In this document: piece by piece, positions 33,310-45,874 of the stretch
How positions within the stretch are numbered: position 1 is the stretch's first letter
Layout of the letters: the number at the start of each line of letters is the position of its first letter
NCBI GenBank assembly: GCA_030490835.1
Contig: CM059973.1
Location: 57,478,008-57,542,007, forward strand
DNA from: Annona cherimola
Lineage: Eukaryota; Streptophyta; Magnoliopsida; Magnoliales; Annonaceae
Direction: 5' to 3'
Length of the DNA: 64,000 bases
Translations under genes and position numbers: made by a program
Notes under the pieces: model-generated
The model's database searches: none
Told to the model about the DNA's origin: nothing
Seen by the model: the letters and a program-made list of their open reading frames with translations, nothing else

Positions 33310-36278
33310 ATCAAACATCAATATCAATCATACTCATTTCTTTTCTAATTTTATAAAAACTATTCAATACTCAGTGGTTTAATAAAAATATTTATAATTT
33401 GATCCCCAGTTTTGACATATTCTAAGCAAATATCATGATTTTTAATATGACCTCTAATGACGTGATGTCTAACATCTATATGCTTGTAACACTAGATTTT
33501 TGGTTAGACATATAGCACTTGTTGTCACACTTAATTAATACGTCTCTATATTCTATGTCATAATCCCTTAATTGTTGTCTCATCCATAATAATGGGGTAC
33601 AATAGCTACCAGTAGCTATATATTCGGCTTTCGTGGTAGATAGAACAACACTAGTTTATTTTCTTGAGAACTATGAAACCATAATGCTTTCAAGGAATTG
33701 ATACATTCCACTAGTTCTTTTTTATCCACTTGTAGCCAGCGAAATCTACATATGAATAGCCAATAAGATTAACTGTTGAACCCTTGGGATACCATAACCG
33801 AAAGTTGGCAGTGTCAATTAAAAATTTATTTTACTGCTAACATATGAGATTTCTTACGATTAGATTGAAGTCCAAAACACATACAGACACTAAATAATAT
33901 GTCCAGTTTGGACGCAGTTAATTATAATAAAGAACCAATCATGCTTCTATATAACCTTTGATTAACTTGTTTATCTTTCTCATCTTTGTATATTTTGATT
34001 GTGGAGTTCATGGGCATGCTTACCCCTTTGCTACTTCGCATTCCAAACTTTTTAAGCATTTCCTTGATGTATTTAGATTGGTTTATGAATATTCCTTCAC
34101 TTTGTTGCTTGATTTATAGTCCAAGAACAAAGTTGAGTTCATTCATAATGATCATTTCAAATTCATTTGGCATTAGCTTGAAAAATTCTTGGCATAATAG
34201 TTCATTAATAGCACCAAATACAATATCATCTGCACAAATTTAAACAATTAAAATATATTTTATTTTGTACAAATGAATAGGATAGTGTCTACTTTTTCTC
34301 TTTGAAATTTATGATCAATCAAAAATTTATTTAGCCTTCCATACTAAGTTCTAAGAGCTTGTTTCAATCCATATGGGGCTTTGGTTAATTTGTATACAAA
34401 TTTAGATTAATCATTTTTCTCAAAATCGGGAGGTTTAACATACACCTTTTCATTTAGATATCCATTTATGACAAGTCCACTTTCATCTAGTTTATTCCTA
34501 AAAATATATTTGGTATTAATAACTATGCAATATTTGAGTTTAGGTACTAAGTATCATACTTGGTTTACTTCAAATTAATTTAGCTCTTTTTGGATTGCAA
34601 CAATCTAGTTTTCATCATTGAGAGCTTGATCAATTGAATTTAGCTCTATCTTTGATACAAATGCGTAATGCCCACATACATTTTTCCTAGAGCCCCTAGT
34701 TTTTACTCTATATATGTCTTCTATGAATTGCTCGATTGGATAATTATTTTTGAATTTCAAATCATTGGGAGCTTTATAGGAAACATCACCTTTACTTACC
34801 ACTTGGTTTGCACTTTGATCTTGTTTGAGTTCTTCTCCCCCTTGCTTTCTCACTAGTAGCTTTCCAAAATCCTTTAACGAATCATTCGTGTCACTAAACC
34901 CATCCTCCTTCTTAGGAGTTGGGTTATATTCATCAAAGGTAAAATGAATAGATTCTTCTACCACTTGATTGCTTTTGTTGAAAATTCTATATACTCCACT
35001 ATTAGAGGAGTAACCAACAAATATAACATCATCACTTTTGGTGTCTAATTTGTTAAGGTTGTCTTTTCCATTATTCAATACATGGCTTGTGCAACCAAAC
35101 ACAGAAATATAAAATATTTAATTTTTTACTTTTCCATAGCTCCTATGGGGTATTTTCTAAGATTTCTCTAATTGTAACTTGATTTAAAACATGATGGGCT
35201 ATACTAACAGCTTCACCCCAAATTTTCTTAAATAATTTACTTTCATTTAGCATAGTTCTAACCATCTTTTGTATGGTTTGATTTTTCTTTTAGCAAATTC
35301 ATTTTGTTGAGGTGTTCTTAGTGCAGAAAATGTATGGTAAATTCTTTTTTCATTGCAAAGTTCTACCAAACTTTTTCACGAAGTCTTGACAATCAGCGTA
35401 TTTATATGTCCAAGTCTCTTGTGTCATACCTATGGATCATTATCAACAGTCACTAGACATTCTTCATCTAATTCATCAAGAGACACCAAATATTAGCACT
35501 TTTATTTTGCAACTTTTTGATTCTACATTGATAGATCTTATGACCATACTTATTGCAAAAATTGCATGCCCCAGGAATTCTTTGGGGTGGACTCCATGCA
35601 TACCTTGATTCCCATGTTGGTCTTCTTACCTAAGTAACTCTAGTTGTTTTAGTTTGCCTTAGGGAACAATTGCTTTGGCTTGGATTCTAACCCACTTTGG
35701 AGCATATTATTTGCTACATTCTCCATGCTCAAATGTAGAGTATTTTAGTCCTCTTCTACTAGTTTGGATGGTCATATTGAGGAACATTTTGACACTCTCT
35801 CATCGATTAGAAAATTTTGTCAATGATTCATTTAGAGTTTCATTCTCTTCCATTAGTTTCTCAATTTCCACAGTCAAACCTTTGCGTTCATCAACTAGGC
35901 ATTTGACTCTCTCAACTAGCCTTCCATTTACTAGTAGAGTCAGATTGTTTTTTCTTGAAGATATATTTGTTGCCCAGTTTTCTGGTTTTTTCATACAATG
36001 AATTGTAGCTTGTTATAATTGCTCTAATTCAGTACATTATAGGCAATCATGGGTGGAGGAATATAAGGATTTGGGAATAGAGTGGTCAAGTTTAGTACCT
36101 CTTCAGTACTTCTACAATCAGTTGAGGTAGTTCAAATTTTCCACCAATTCAGTTGTTGTAAGGCATTTTAGTGTATTCTCTTCCTTAATTCTTGCTACCC
36201 AGCAAATCCTGGCATAATTTTTAGCTTCATGTTCTTCATTTGAGGAGCTTCATGTTGAGGATAAGTCCTCATTTACAT
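33310..36278 (-). pseudogene. Old, deleted Ty1/copia (Sirevirus-like) gag-pol
   Basis: Minus strand, read right to left. Gag remnants at 36280-35500 include a coiled coil (LMEENETLNESLTKFSN, 35994-35800) and the second zinc knuckle (near 35560). There is then a deletion through protease. A scrap of GAG-pre-integrase (35490-35390) joins directly to the integrase end (near 35360, TFSALRTPQQNE). Next is an open stretch at 35102-34605 (FGCTSHVLNNGKDN ... FVSKIELNSIDQAL). Broken reverse transcriptase (34600-33960) and the RNase H end (LTKN near 33510, FIKLEK near 33340) follow. Many stops occur. It is much more diverged than the copies at 1-2587 and 53536-58488, so it is older. Confidence 0.8.
34605..35102 (-). 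pseudogene. Longest open piece of the old copia pol (integrase-to-RT linker)
   Basis: 166 codons, homologous to 56530-57000 of the intact copy. The sequence FGCTSHVLNNGKDNLNKLD corresponds to FGCTCYVLNNGKTNLGKLD there. It includes the FVGYSS motif after the integrase C-terminal domain, then the acidic linker and FVSKIE just before reverse transcriptase. In the full copy the serine after FNK is a TGA (56654-56656); here it is still serine. Confidence 0.82.
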
Positions 36279-36329
36279 TAATAATTAGCAAATAATAATA
36301 TATTTTGTGAGTATTTTTATGCCAATTTA

Positions 36330-36615
36330 GGGTGTGTTTGGGGAGTTGTAAAACTTTTGATAAAAAGTTTTTTATGTAAAAGTTGTTAAATTAGTAGAAA
36401 ATGATATGATATGGTAGGGGTAATGATGAGTAAAGAAAATATATTTAAAATAAATAAGTTAGTCGTATTGGTAGTTGTATAGAAATCATTGCAAACTAGA
36501 GTTGTTGTATAAAAAGATGTAGAAAAAATTTAAAAATAGGGTAGTTATAGAGAGTGCAAAATTTTAGATCGAAAAGTTTTAACTTGACAATTTTTGCAAA
36601 TTACCAAACACACCC
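36330..36615. mobile_element. MITE, 286 bp (Tourist/Harbinger-like)
   Basis: Starts GGGTGTGTTTGGGGAG and ends with the complement of GGGTGTGTTTGGTAAT, a 14-base terminal inverted repeat with a GTTTGG core. It is flanked by TTA on the left and TTG on the right. The empty site is visible in the sister LTR at 43246 (GCCAATTTGGTAGATAATT), which proves insertion. It has no coding capacity and is AT-rich inside. Confidence 0.85.
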
Positions 36616-36827
36616 TTGGTGGATAATTATTTGAGATGTGAAACTTGTTTTAAAATATGTTTTGCCAGCATTTTGGTATTAAATATTAGTTTCAAGTGAT
36701 TTAAATAATTTTTGTGATCTTTTGGCTTGAAATTATATATATTTTTTATATGTGTTGCCATAAGACCAAGTGTGCTTGATATTTTTATTGGGTGTCAAAT
36801 AATTTTAATATATTAATCACCTGTTAT

Positions 36828-38175
36828 TGTTCACTTTCTCATCGCAAGTGCACAGGTCGTAGATTGAAATACATAAATATCATTCGCACAGGAAATTCAG
36901 GACTTAAGAAAGTTGCTTTTAAAACACTTTTCGATTGATAACTAGAAGATAGTCGAGTTAAGTAAAAGGGAAAATAGCAAATAAAGAAGAGAGAGAGTTT
37001 TAGAAGTGTGTTGAGCAGAGGACTAAAAGTCAAGAGAAATAGCATCTAGGGTTTCAGGGCTTCACATGTAACAACCGTGACAGATTTAAGATATGCTTAT
37101 TTAATTTTGATATTAATTATTAAAAGAGAACTATCTCTATTTCATCCTTGCACCTTCTTTGGAAACCTACAAGGCGTACCATAATCTTCTTAACCACTTA
37201 TTTATATGAGATCAAGTCAATTAGAATTCATTAAGTTCTATAAAAGTTCATAGGATTCCTCAAGGTCATCATGCCTATTTTCATGATCTTAGATTTTTAT
37301 GTTTAATATCTTGATTATCTTATATTAAATTTTCACCTTTCGATTCGATCACCTAATATATGGAATCATGTCACAGTATGGGCCTAAGCACCAAGCAAGC
37401 ATTATGAATACAAGACATTAAATTAATAATCAATATTAATCATAAATAATCCATGACCACAATTTGTGCTACATTATACACATGTTACATCCTTCACCTT
37501 AGATTAAGGGTTTAGTCGAGCATGTTCAAAATAATATTCAAAATAATATTATATGTGGAGTCTATTTTAAACAAGCAATTAAAACTAAAGAAAAGGAAGA
37601 AAAGAAAGCTTATTTGGTTAGGAATCCCCAATGGTGTTTCAGCAGCTCCGAGCAACTCGCCTCTCGCCTCGTGCTCCTCGTCTTCTCTAGCTCCCGGATC
37701 TCACTCCAAGCTTTAGTCGCATTCTAGGATATCTTGGGATGTTTTCGGGAGGTGTTTATATAGAGTTCCGAGGGCTAGCTTGCGCACAGAGTCTGCTACG
37801 CATTAGAATTGCACGTCTAGGGGTGAACCATGTGGAGCTCTAGGTTGTGCACTTTGGTGCGCAACTCCTCCTTTTTTCTCCTTGCTTGCTTCCCTTCTAC
37901 TTAAAGCTTCCTCCTATGCATTAAGGTTGTCCTTGAACACTATTTTACTTCAAAAATAAGTCTTGAATTTGCATATTAGGCTTCCTTTCATCAGCATTTA
38001 TCAATTCGGCCACTAGTTGCACTAAAATTGCACATTTTTCCTTGCTTTTCACAAATTGAATCAAATAGTGAATGTTCTTATAAAACCATACTAAATTAAG
38101 GAATAATTAGATTAAACTATCTTATTTGTCCAGATGTTTATCAAATAATGCTCCAAAAAGAATATATGAAAATGA
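36828..38175 (-). repeat. Solo LTR of a related Tat/Athila-like family, minus strand
   Basis: Absent from the sister LTR (43440-43470), so it is an insertion. On the minus strand it ends GATGAGAAAGTGAACA. It shares with 39240-39740 (plus) and 44555-45090 (minus) the stretch containing TAGATTAAGGGTTTAG, AAGGTGCAAGGAT and CACCTAATATATGGAATC. The right border is uncertain: TTATCA at 38143 or about 30 bases further. No clean 5-base duplication was found, so the borders are approximate. Confidence 0.6.
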
Positions 38176-39911
38176 ATTAATAATAATTTGATGGGTTTGT
38201 GATTTAAATATTTATATTTGCAGGTTTGTCATAAATGTCAATGGGCCCCACAAAATTGACTGTCCATCAGATGATCAAGTAATGTCCAACCTCTTAACAA
38301 ATCTCCACCCTCCATTTTTTATCCCAGCCTTCCTAGCTGTCCACAGAATATCAGCAGTCATCACCATCCAAGCATCCAAGCCGTCCAACCTGTGCAACTA
38401 TCCAGATTATTTCAGAAAATCATAAATCCCAACCGTTCAAATCTTCACCCATTGATAATCTCAGATCACCCATCCATTTAATGCATTTTTTTCATTAACA
38501 TATGGAAATCCTACCTGCTAATCCTTGCAAGAATTCAACAACCATTATTTCAACGGTGTAGAAATTTCTTGTCGTCTAATTCAACAGCAGCACCGTCCAA
38601 TTCTCAAAAAATTTCCAAGCACGATCAGCAGCAAATCAGCGGCCTCAAATTCAGCTTTATTGCAACGCCTCTTGAAAAATTCAGCAGTTGCCCATTTAAT
38701 GTAAGCCATCCAAATTTCAAGCTACAATGCCGCCGCCCAAGCCATCTAAGCCAAATATAGTAGTACCCCTCTTGAGAATTTTGAGCCATCCATTTTTTGC
38801 TGATTTTAGTCGGTCAAATAAAAATATCATGTCCATGCAAATAAACCGCATGACCGTCCTTTGCCATCCAAAATTCCAGCATGAAATAAAGCAACTACGT
38901 TGTTTGTATGCACTTTCAATTACAGGCTATGACACGTGGATTCCAAATGGCTCAAAAGGGTTGCGTAGTTGAGTCTTAATGCAGTTTTTTAAGTTATAAA
39001 GGGGGGTCGGCAGCAGTATACGGGGAAAATTTACTAGAGAATTGGGAGAACAAATTAGGGGAGAGAGAGATACAGCAAGGGTGTAGAGGAGGCAAGGAGC
39101 ACGGGGCGAGAGGTAAGGTGGTGAGTTGCGAGAAGCGGCCAACACACCATACGGGCTTCCAACCAATGAGCTTTTTTTTCTTCTTTTCTTTTTAGTCTAA
39201 TTGTCTTATTTAAGATGAATTTGGATTTTAATTTTTTTAACTTATATATGCTTCGCTAAGCCCTAAATTTAAGGTTTAGGATGTAGCATGCGTACAATAT
39301 AGCGTAGTGTATGGTTTTGATTTATTTATGATGGATATTGTTGTTAATTTAATATCTTGTGATTTAATGCTTACCTAGTGTTTGAGCTCCCACTTTGGCA
39401 ATGATTTCCATATACTAGGTGATGGAATTGAGAAGTGGAAATCTAATACACAATAATCAAGATGTTAAACTTGGAAATCTAAGTCCATAAAAATATTCGT
39501 GATGACTTTGAGGAATTTCATGAACGGCCATAAAACTTAATGAATTCTAATTGACTTAATCCCATGAGAATAGGTAGTTAAGAATAGATTAGGATTACGT
39601 CTTGTAGGTTTCGAGAGAAGGTGTAAGGATAAATTAGGATTTGTTCTCCTTTAACAAACATTATCTGGATTTACTAATGAAATTGCTGCCCTTTGCAAAA
39701 GATGCATGTGAAATCCTAGATCGTAGGTACTCTTATCCCTACTTTCTAATATTTGATTCTAAAGTCTAAGTTCTATTTTTCTACTTTCCTATTTTTTGTT
39801 TCACTTTACTCTCTAAATATTCAATAAGAAAGCATTTAAAATAAAGTTTTAAGTCCTAAATTCTCTGTGGATCGATATCTTATATGCTATAATCTACGAC
39901 TCGTGCACCAC

Positions 39912-40508
39912 AAGTGAGCAAGCCAATGCAATCAACTACCAATGTAACACTCGCACATATAGTAATCCTTACTCAATTACCTATAATCTTGGATAGAGAA
40001 ACCACCCCAATTTCTCTTGGACAAATCAGTCAAATACACAAAACTATACTCAAAACAACAAACCACCTAATTATTCAGGATACACTCTCAATCCACCCAA
40101 CTACTAAACTCAACCAGCCTTACCTGCACCACCTCAGGCACAACCTCCTGAGTCCATGCTAGAAAATATTATTCTCATACTCAAGAAAAGTGACAAAAGA
40201 ATGGACCAAATGCAAATCACATCAAACAGCTTGAGAACCAAATTGCCCAACAATCCTTGGCCTCATTTTAAAGAACCCAAGGTCAACTCCCTAGTTAGCC
40301 TGAAATCAACCCAAGTGAGCAAGTCATGGTAGTCAATCTCGGGAGTGGTAAGCAACTTGAATCAATTGAAACCAAAAAGAAAGAAGCTGACAAAGAATCT
40401 GAGCAATCCTAAAAGCAAGCCTATGAGCTACAACCTGAACTAGTGGTATAGAAGACTTACGTTCCACCTCCACCATACCAATGTCCTTTACCCTTCCCGC
40501 AAAGATAG
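39912..40508 (+). pseudogene. Gypsy gag C-terminal region, frameshifted
   Basis: Across several frames the translation gives EQANAINYQ, NPYSITYNLG, RNHPNFSW, QSNTQNYTQ, NPPNY and TQPALPAPPQAQPPESMLEN, then a helix with KKSDKRMDQMQ. This Asn/Pro/Gln-rich stretch is typical of the C-terminal part of Tat/Athila Gag. Several stops and shifts (for example TAG at 40507) break it. It begins right at the LTR end, so the N-terminal two thirds of Gag were deleted. It leads into the protease at 40509. Confidence 0.68.
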
Positions 40509-41120
40509 GTGCAGGCTAAGATGCAGAAGCAGTTTGAGAAGTTCATCTCAACTTTAAAGAACTTATCCATTAATGTCCCATTCATCGACATGCTATCACA
40601 GATGCTGACATATGCTAAGTTTTTGAAAGAAATCTTACTAAACAAGTGTAAACTTGAGGAGCACGGGACGATAGCACTTACTGGAGAGTGTAGTGTTGTA
40701 TCCTTAAACAATTCGCTATGCAAGCTCAAGGATCCAGGAAGTTTTTCTATCCTTTGTTTTCTTGGTGATGTGCAGGTAGACAATGCTTTGTGTGACCTTG
40801 GAGCTAGCATCAGCCTAATCCCACTCTCTATCTGTGAAAATTTGAAGATGGGTCACCCTAAGCCCACGACCATGACATTGCAACTTGCAGATCGCTCCAC
40901 CAAATATCCTGTGGGCATCATAGAAGAGATGACAATAAAGGTGGGGAAATTTTTTATTCCTGTGGATTTTATTGTACTTGACAAAAAGGAGGATCACAAA
41001 CCTCAATCATCTTGGGAAGGCCATTTTAGCAACAGTTGGTGCTATTGTAGATGTAAAGCATGGGAAGCTCATTTTGAATACAAAGATGAGAAGGTGGAGT
41101 TCAACTTAAGCTCAAAGTGA
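40509..41120 (+). pseudogene. Gypsy (Tat/Athila-type) aspartic protease region
   Basis: A 203-residue frame: KFISTLKNLSINVPFIDML, then YAKFLKEILLNKCKLEE, then the protease core with ALCDLGASISLIPLSI, where DLGAS is the family form of the D-S/T-G active site. LQLADRSTKYPVGIIEE and FIPVDFIVLDKKED follow. The normal next motif (ILGRPFLAT) is frameshifted (SSWEGHFSNSW), and the stop at 41118 ends the protein before reverse transcriptase, so it is a dead internal-deletion copy. In live elements the protease matures Gag and Pol inside the particle. Confidence 0.78.
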
Positions 41121-43203
41121 GACAACTTCCCTCTTAATAATTCTTGTATGCAGATTGATGTGGTCAATGAGGAAACAAGCAAAGAGACTTTAGGTAACCC
41201 AACGGGGACATACATAAGCAAAGGAAATACCGCGGAAGACTTGAATTAAAAAGTGGCTGAACCTGAGGCAACATCTGAAAGCTGGAGATCAAAATCAAAA
41301 CGAGTAAAATTTGATGAACAAAAAAGCAAAGAAGACAAACTAAAAACAATTCTTTCTCCTTCTTGTTGACCTTTTAAAACTAGGAAATTCTCAAGCAAAT
41401 ATGGAAGCCAGTTCAAAGGACGACAAGTGGGAGAAGATCTGGAGGTAATCAAAAAAATCAGACCAATGCAAAAGCTGGAGTGGGTTGATGCTAGGAGATC
41501 GAACTGAAGTCAGGCTGATGACTTTAAACTAAGCACTTTTTGGGAGGCAACCCAAACCTTTTCTTATTCTTTTAGGGAAGTTCTAGTTTTCTTTTCCTTT
41601 TAGTTTCTTTTGTCTTAGAATTTTAATACTTTTTAATTTGGAGCTTTATTGGTTACTTTTCAGAGCCTACCCAGACAGGAAGCACTATGGGATGAAAATT
41701 CGGTTTAACTCGCCAAAACATGGAAGTCAACATCTCACATTCCTTAAAATGACTTGCTTAATTTTGATCCATCCTCTTGATCGCATGATTTGCATTGAGG
41801 ACAATATTAATTTAAAGCAGGAGGGTCAATGCATTGCATTATTTTTTGACTATTTTTTTTACTACCACAATTTTTGTCACATTTTGAAAATATTTTGAAA
41901 ATTTTTGGTCATTCTTGCAGAATTTTGAATGTTGAACTGATTAAGAACCCAATTTGAACTCTTGTAAGTCCTTTAAGCAGTACATACAATCTCAAAATCT
42001 TTGAGTTAGGCAAATAACTAAACTCTAGTGAGATGTTAAATTTATTTTTGAACATGTACTTGTTGAAAATACTTGGATTTTTATCCCAAATCACATGATG
42101 AAATTGATATACCAAGGAACTAATTTTATTTTTTCAAAATTAGAGTAATCCTCTCTAATTTGTCAAAAGTTGTTTCTAATACACACAATAGGTTATTAGA
42201 AAAGGTTGTTTTTTTTTTATCTACATGAAAAAACATTTCTAGTTGAAGAATTTCCAAAACTAAAACTCAATTTAACCTATCTTATGGACATGATTAAGAC
42301 ATTCATATTTCTAATAAGCTTATCTTTGAAAGCATGACTGTTGTTATTCTCTATTGAGCCTGAATTTTAAATTTTTTTTTTCTAAACCTCAATTCTTTCT
42401 TATTTTCGAACATGAACTTCGAATCTGAATTTTGAGCTAAAAAGTATAATGGAATGAGTTAACTACTTGGCTTATGCAAATAATGAAAATGACTCTCTAG
42501 ATACCCTAAAGTATGGTAAAAATAGTTATTTGTGAAAAAAAAAGAAATTTCCTAAATACCCTAAAATATGGTGAGAGAAATTGTTGCCGGACTTATTTGA
42601 AAAAAAGAAAGTATGTTCAACCAAGCGTAAGAGCAGGCTGAAAAAAAGCATTAAGTGTGGGGGTAACATTATTTTCTATTGTAAAATGAGGCTAAATCAA
42701 TGTGGAAATGGTTCAATTTTTGAAAGTTTTTAAAATTTTATTCCCTTATGCTAAAATCAACCATTGTCTCACCAAGTCCTTATGGTCCTATGGATTGGTT
42801 GAATTTAGTGGTAAAGGAAATTCAGAGGTAAGAATTTGATGAGATGTATATAAGGTAATTTGATTAATATTTATTTGAATTACTACCATTAATTGAATTG
42901 TTGAATGTGTATATTGAAAAAAAACAGATAAATGAGGGGGGGGGGTGGATATTTGATAGTTAGGAGTTTATTGCGAGAGTTTTTGAATTCTTAAGAATAA
43001 GTGATAATGTTACAGTATTAGTTAAGTAAGAAATGATTTTTGACCAGGTTTTCTAATAAGTGTTGTTCAAAATTTTTTATTTAACATTTTTCACTAACCT
43101 CTTATTTACATTTTCTTTTTACTCAAAGTACTCAAATTTTGCAATTCATTCTTAAATTTTTTTGTATTTGCTTGAGAACAAGCAAAAGTTCAAGTGTGGT
43201 ATT
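41121..43203 (+). other. 3' non-coding region of the Tat/Athila-like element; pol missing
   Basis: No reverse transcriptase, RNase H or integrase is present. Signatures of the family's 3' region are seen: CTGATGACTTTAAACTAAGC and GGGAGGCAACCC (41515-41555), TTGAGGACAATATTAATTT (41795), and AAGTGTGGGGGTAACATT (42652-42669). The purine-rich AGTTCAAGTGTGG (43188-43200) precedes the LTR start TGATAATTTG (43204) and may be the PPT. Frames at 41638 and elsewhere are not convincing genes. A G run lies at 42938-42945. Confidence 0.65.
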
Positions 43204-44547
43204 TGATAATTTGTAAATAATAATATATTTTGTGTATTTTTATGCCAATTTGGTAGATAATTATTCGAGTTTAATGTGAAACTTTCTTTAAAATATGTTT
43301 TGATAACATTTGGGTATTAAATATTAATTTCAAGTGATTTAAATAGTTTTTGTGAAATTTTGGCTTGAAAAAATATATATTTTTTATATGTGTTGCCATG
43401 AAACCAAGTGTGCTTGATATTTTTATTAGGTGTCAATATCTTAATCACCTGTTATCAATTTGATGCATTTATGATTTGAATATTTATTTGCAGCTTTGTA
43501 ATAAATATCAATGGGTACCACAAAGTTGACTGTCCATCAGATGATCAAGCAACGTCCATCCTCTTAAAAAAGCTCCACCGTCCATTTTTTAGTCCAGCCT
43601 TCCTAGCTGTCCACAAAATATCAACCGTCCATTTTAATTTCAGTGTCCGATCATTTAACCTCCATTCAAGGCTGAAAAAATCCAATAAATTAGAGGATCC
43701 AACCGTCCAGATTTTCATGCCATGCAACTATCCATCCCAGCCGTTCATCTAGCCAGATTGTTAACCCAGCCGTCCAATTATCCATCCAAGCTATTTAATA
43801 CAAATCAAGCCTTGATCTAAATGCACAAATCAGCTGCCATCACCGCCCAAGCATCCAAGCCGTCCAACCTTTGCAACTGTCCAGATTTTTTTAAAAAGTC
43901 ATAAATCCCAACCGTCCAAATCTTCAGCCACTGATAAGCTCAGATCAGCCATCCATTTAATGCATTTTTTTATCAACATATGTAAATCCTACCGTCTAAT
44001 CCCTGTGAGAATTCCATAGCCATTATTTCAACGGTCCAGAAATTTCTTGCCGTCCAATTCAACAGCAGCACCGTCCAACTTTTAGAAAATTTCCAAGCAT
44101 AATCAGCAACAAATCAGCGGCCTCAAATTCAGTTTATTGCAACGCCTCTTGAAAAATTCAGCAGCTGCCCATTTAATTTAAGCCGTCCAAGTTTCAAGCT
44201 GCAATGCCACCGCCCAAGCCATCTAAGAAAAAGAGAGAAGCAGCCCTATTGAGAATTTTGACCCATTTGCTAATTTCAACTGGCTAAATACCAATATCAC
44301 GTCTATGCAAATCAACCGCATGACCGTCCTTAGCCATCCACAATTCCAGCACAAAATAAAGCAACGACGTATTTCGTATGCACTTTCAATTATAGGCCAT
44401 GATACATGGATTCCAGTTAGAGCAAAATTGTTGCGTAGTTGAGTCTTAACGCAATTTTTTAAAGTTATAAAAGGGGGGTTGGCAGCAGAATAGGTGGAAA
44501 AATTCCAGAGAAAATTAGAAGCAAAAATTAGGGGAGAGAGAGAGTGT
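43204..44547 (+). repeat. 3' LTR of the Tat/Athila-like element, truncated
   Basis: Direct repeat of 36279-39060 without its two insertions: TGATAATTTGTAAATAATAA start, GTGTTGCCATGAAACCAAGT, then the pyrimidine-rich GCCGTCCA repeats (43550-44340), ending at GGGGAGAGAGAGAG. The last 850 bp seen at 39060-39911 are absent, replaced at about 44548 by minus-strand sequence of a related LTR. Confidence 0.75.
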
Positions 44548-45853
44548 GAGTATCTAGAGTCTAGGATTTCACATGCGTCTTTTGCAATGGGTAGTGGTAT
44601 AATTATTTACTCTGGATATTGTTTGTTAAAGGAGAACAAACCCTAATTTATCCTTGCACCTTCTCTCGAAACCTACAAGGCGTATCCTAGTTTTCTTAAC
44701 CACCTATTCTCCTGGGATTAAGTTAATTAGAATCCATTAATTTCTGTGGCTTGTTCATAGAATTCCTCAAGGTCATCATGCCTATTCTCATGGTCTTAGA
44801 TTTCCAAGTTTAATATCTTGATTATCGTATATTAGATTTCCACCTCTCGGTTCCATCACCTAATATATGGGAATCATTGCTATAGTGCAGGCCTTCACAC
44901 CAAGCAAGCATTAAATCACAAGATATTAAATTAACAACAATATTCATCATAAATAAATTAGCATCCACACCACGTTACATTGTATGCATGCTACATCCTA
45001 AACCCTAGATTAAGGGTTTAGCCCAGCATATTCAAGTCCAACAGAGAATTAACATAACATCCCATCTTAAACAAGACAATAAAAATAAAGAAAAGAAAAG
45101 CTTATTGGTTTGGAGCTCCGATGATGTGTCGGTCGCCCCACGCAACTCGCCGGTTCTCCTCTCGCCTATGCTCTCCATCTCTCTCTATATCTCTTTCTCT
45201 CTCTGAAAAACGGCCTTCTCTTTTTTTGCCTTCGGAACCCTAATAGTGTATTTATACACCCCTTGAAACAAGCCAGCCATTCGCAATCGTGCGCAGTTCT
45301 GCGTATTGGAGTTGGGGCGCCACCTGTTCGGCGCCTAGGCACTAACTTGCTGGAAACCTGCTAATTCAATGTGTTCGTAACTTGCTTGAAGGTATGGAAA
45401 TGGCGCCGGGGCGCCAACTCCTTGGAAGCAATTCTACCTTGTGATCCCCAAAACCCTTTCGGACTTTTCAGCATGTCTAGGCACCACTTGCTGGTGCCTA
45501 GGCGCCACCTCTCTGGAAGCAGACTGAAATGTGGTGTTGGAGATTCTGACATGGGCCTGTAGGGTGGCGCCTAGGTGCCAACACCCTTGCTTGCTTTGGT
45601 TTCTCTTTTCTTCCATCCATCGACTTCTTAAGTGTTCCCTGTTTCTTCTTGTCTGAATTCCCTTAGACAAAAGAATGGAATGAAATTTCAAACCAAAAGA
45701 TTATAAAAGTTATTAAATATCTTAAAATTCATGTTCAACACCCAATTGATGCAAAAATCACATTTTAAACCAAATTTCATATTGAACTCAAATAATTCCC
45801 CATAAAATTGGTATAAAATGCCCACATAATATACTGTTAATTTCCAATTATCA
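44548..45853 (-). repeat. Truncated LTR of the related family, minus strand
   Basis: 44555-45090 is the reverse complement of 39240-39740 with about 80-85 percent identity by eye. The minus-strand start, TGATAATTGGAAATTAAC, is at 45853 and resembles the start at 43204. The middle (45290-45560) has repeated GGCGCC/CTAGGCGCC motifs. The end of this LTR (about 170 bp by comparison with 39741-39911) is missing at the junction with 44547. Confidence 0.65.
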
Positions 45854-45874
45854 TTCGACCAGTACAGTACAAGA

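Larger units (their letters stand above)
36279..39911 (+). repeat. 5' LTR of a Tat/Athila-like gypsy element, interrupted twice
   Basis: The pieces 36279-36329, 36616-36827 and about 38176-39060 align in order with 43204-44547, so the two blocks are direct repeats. The first interruption is a 286 bp MITE (36330-36615). The second is a minus-strand LTR of a related family (36828 to about 38175). The tail 39060-39911 carries AAGGTTTAGGATGTAGCATG and ends near CTACGACTCGTGCACC. The start TGATAATT is degraded here (TAATAATT) but clear at 43204. It is joined directly to mid-gag, so PBS and leader are gone. Confidence 0.72.

Noticed and set aside
32686..33348. Possible host gene exon between the Harbinger element and the copia relic
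   Set aside because: Frames are short, no domain is recognised, and part of the stretch carries LTR-box sequence. Kept only as unclassified.
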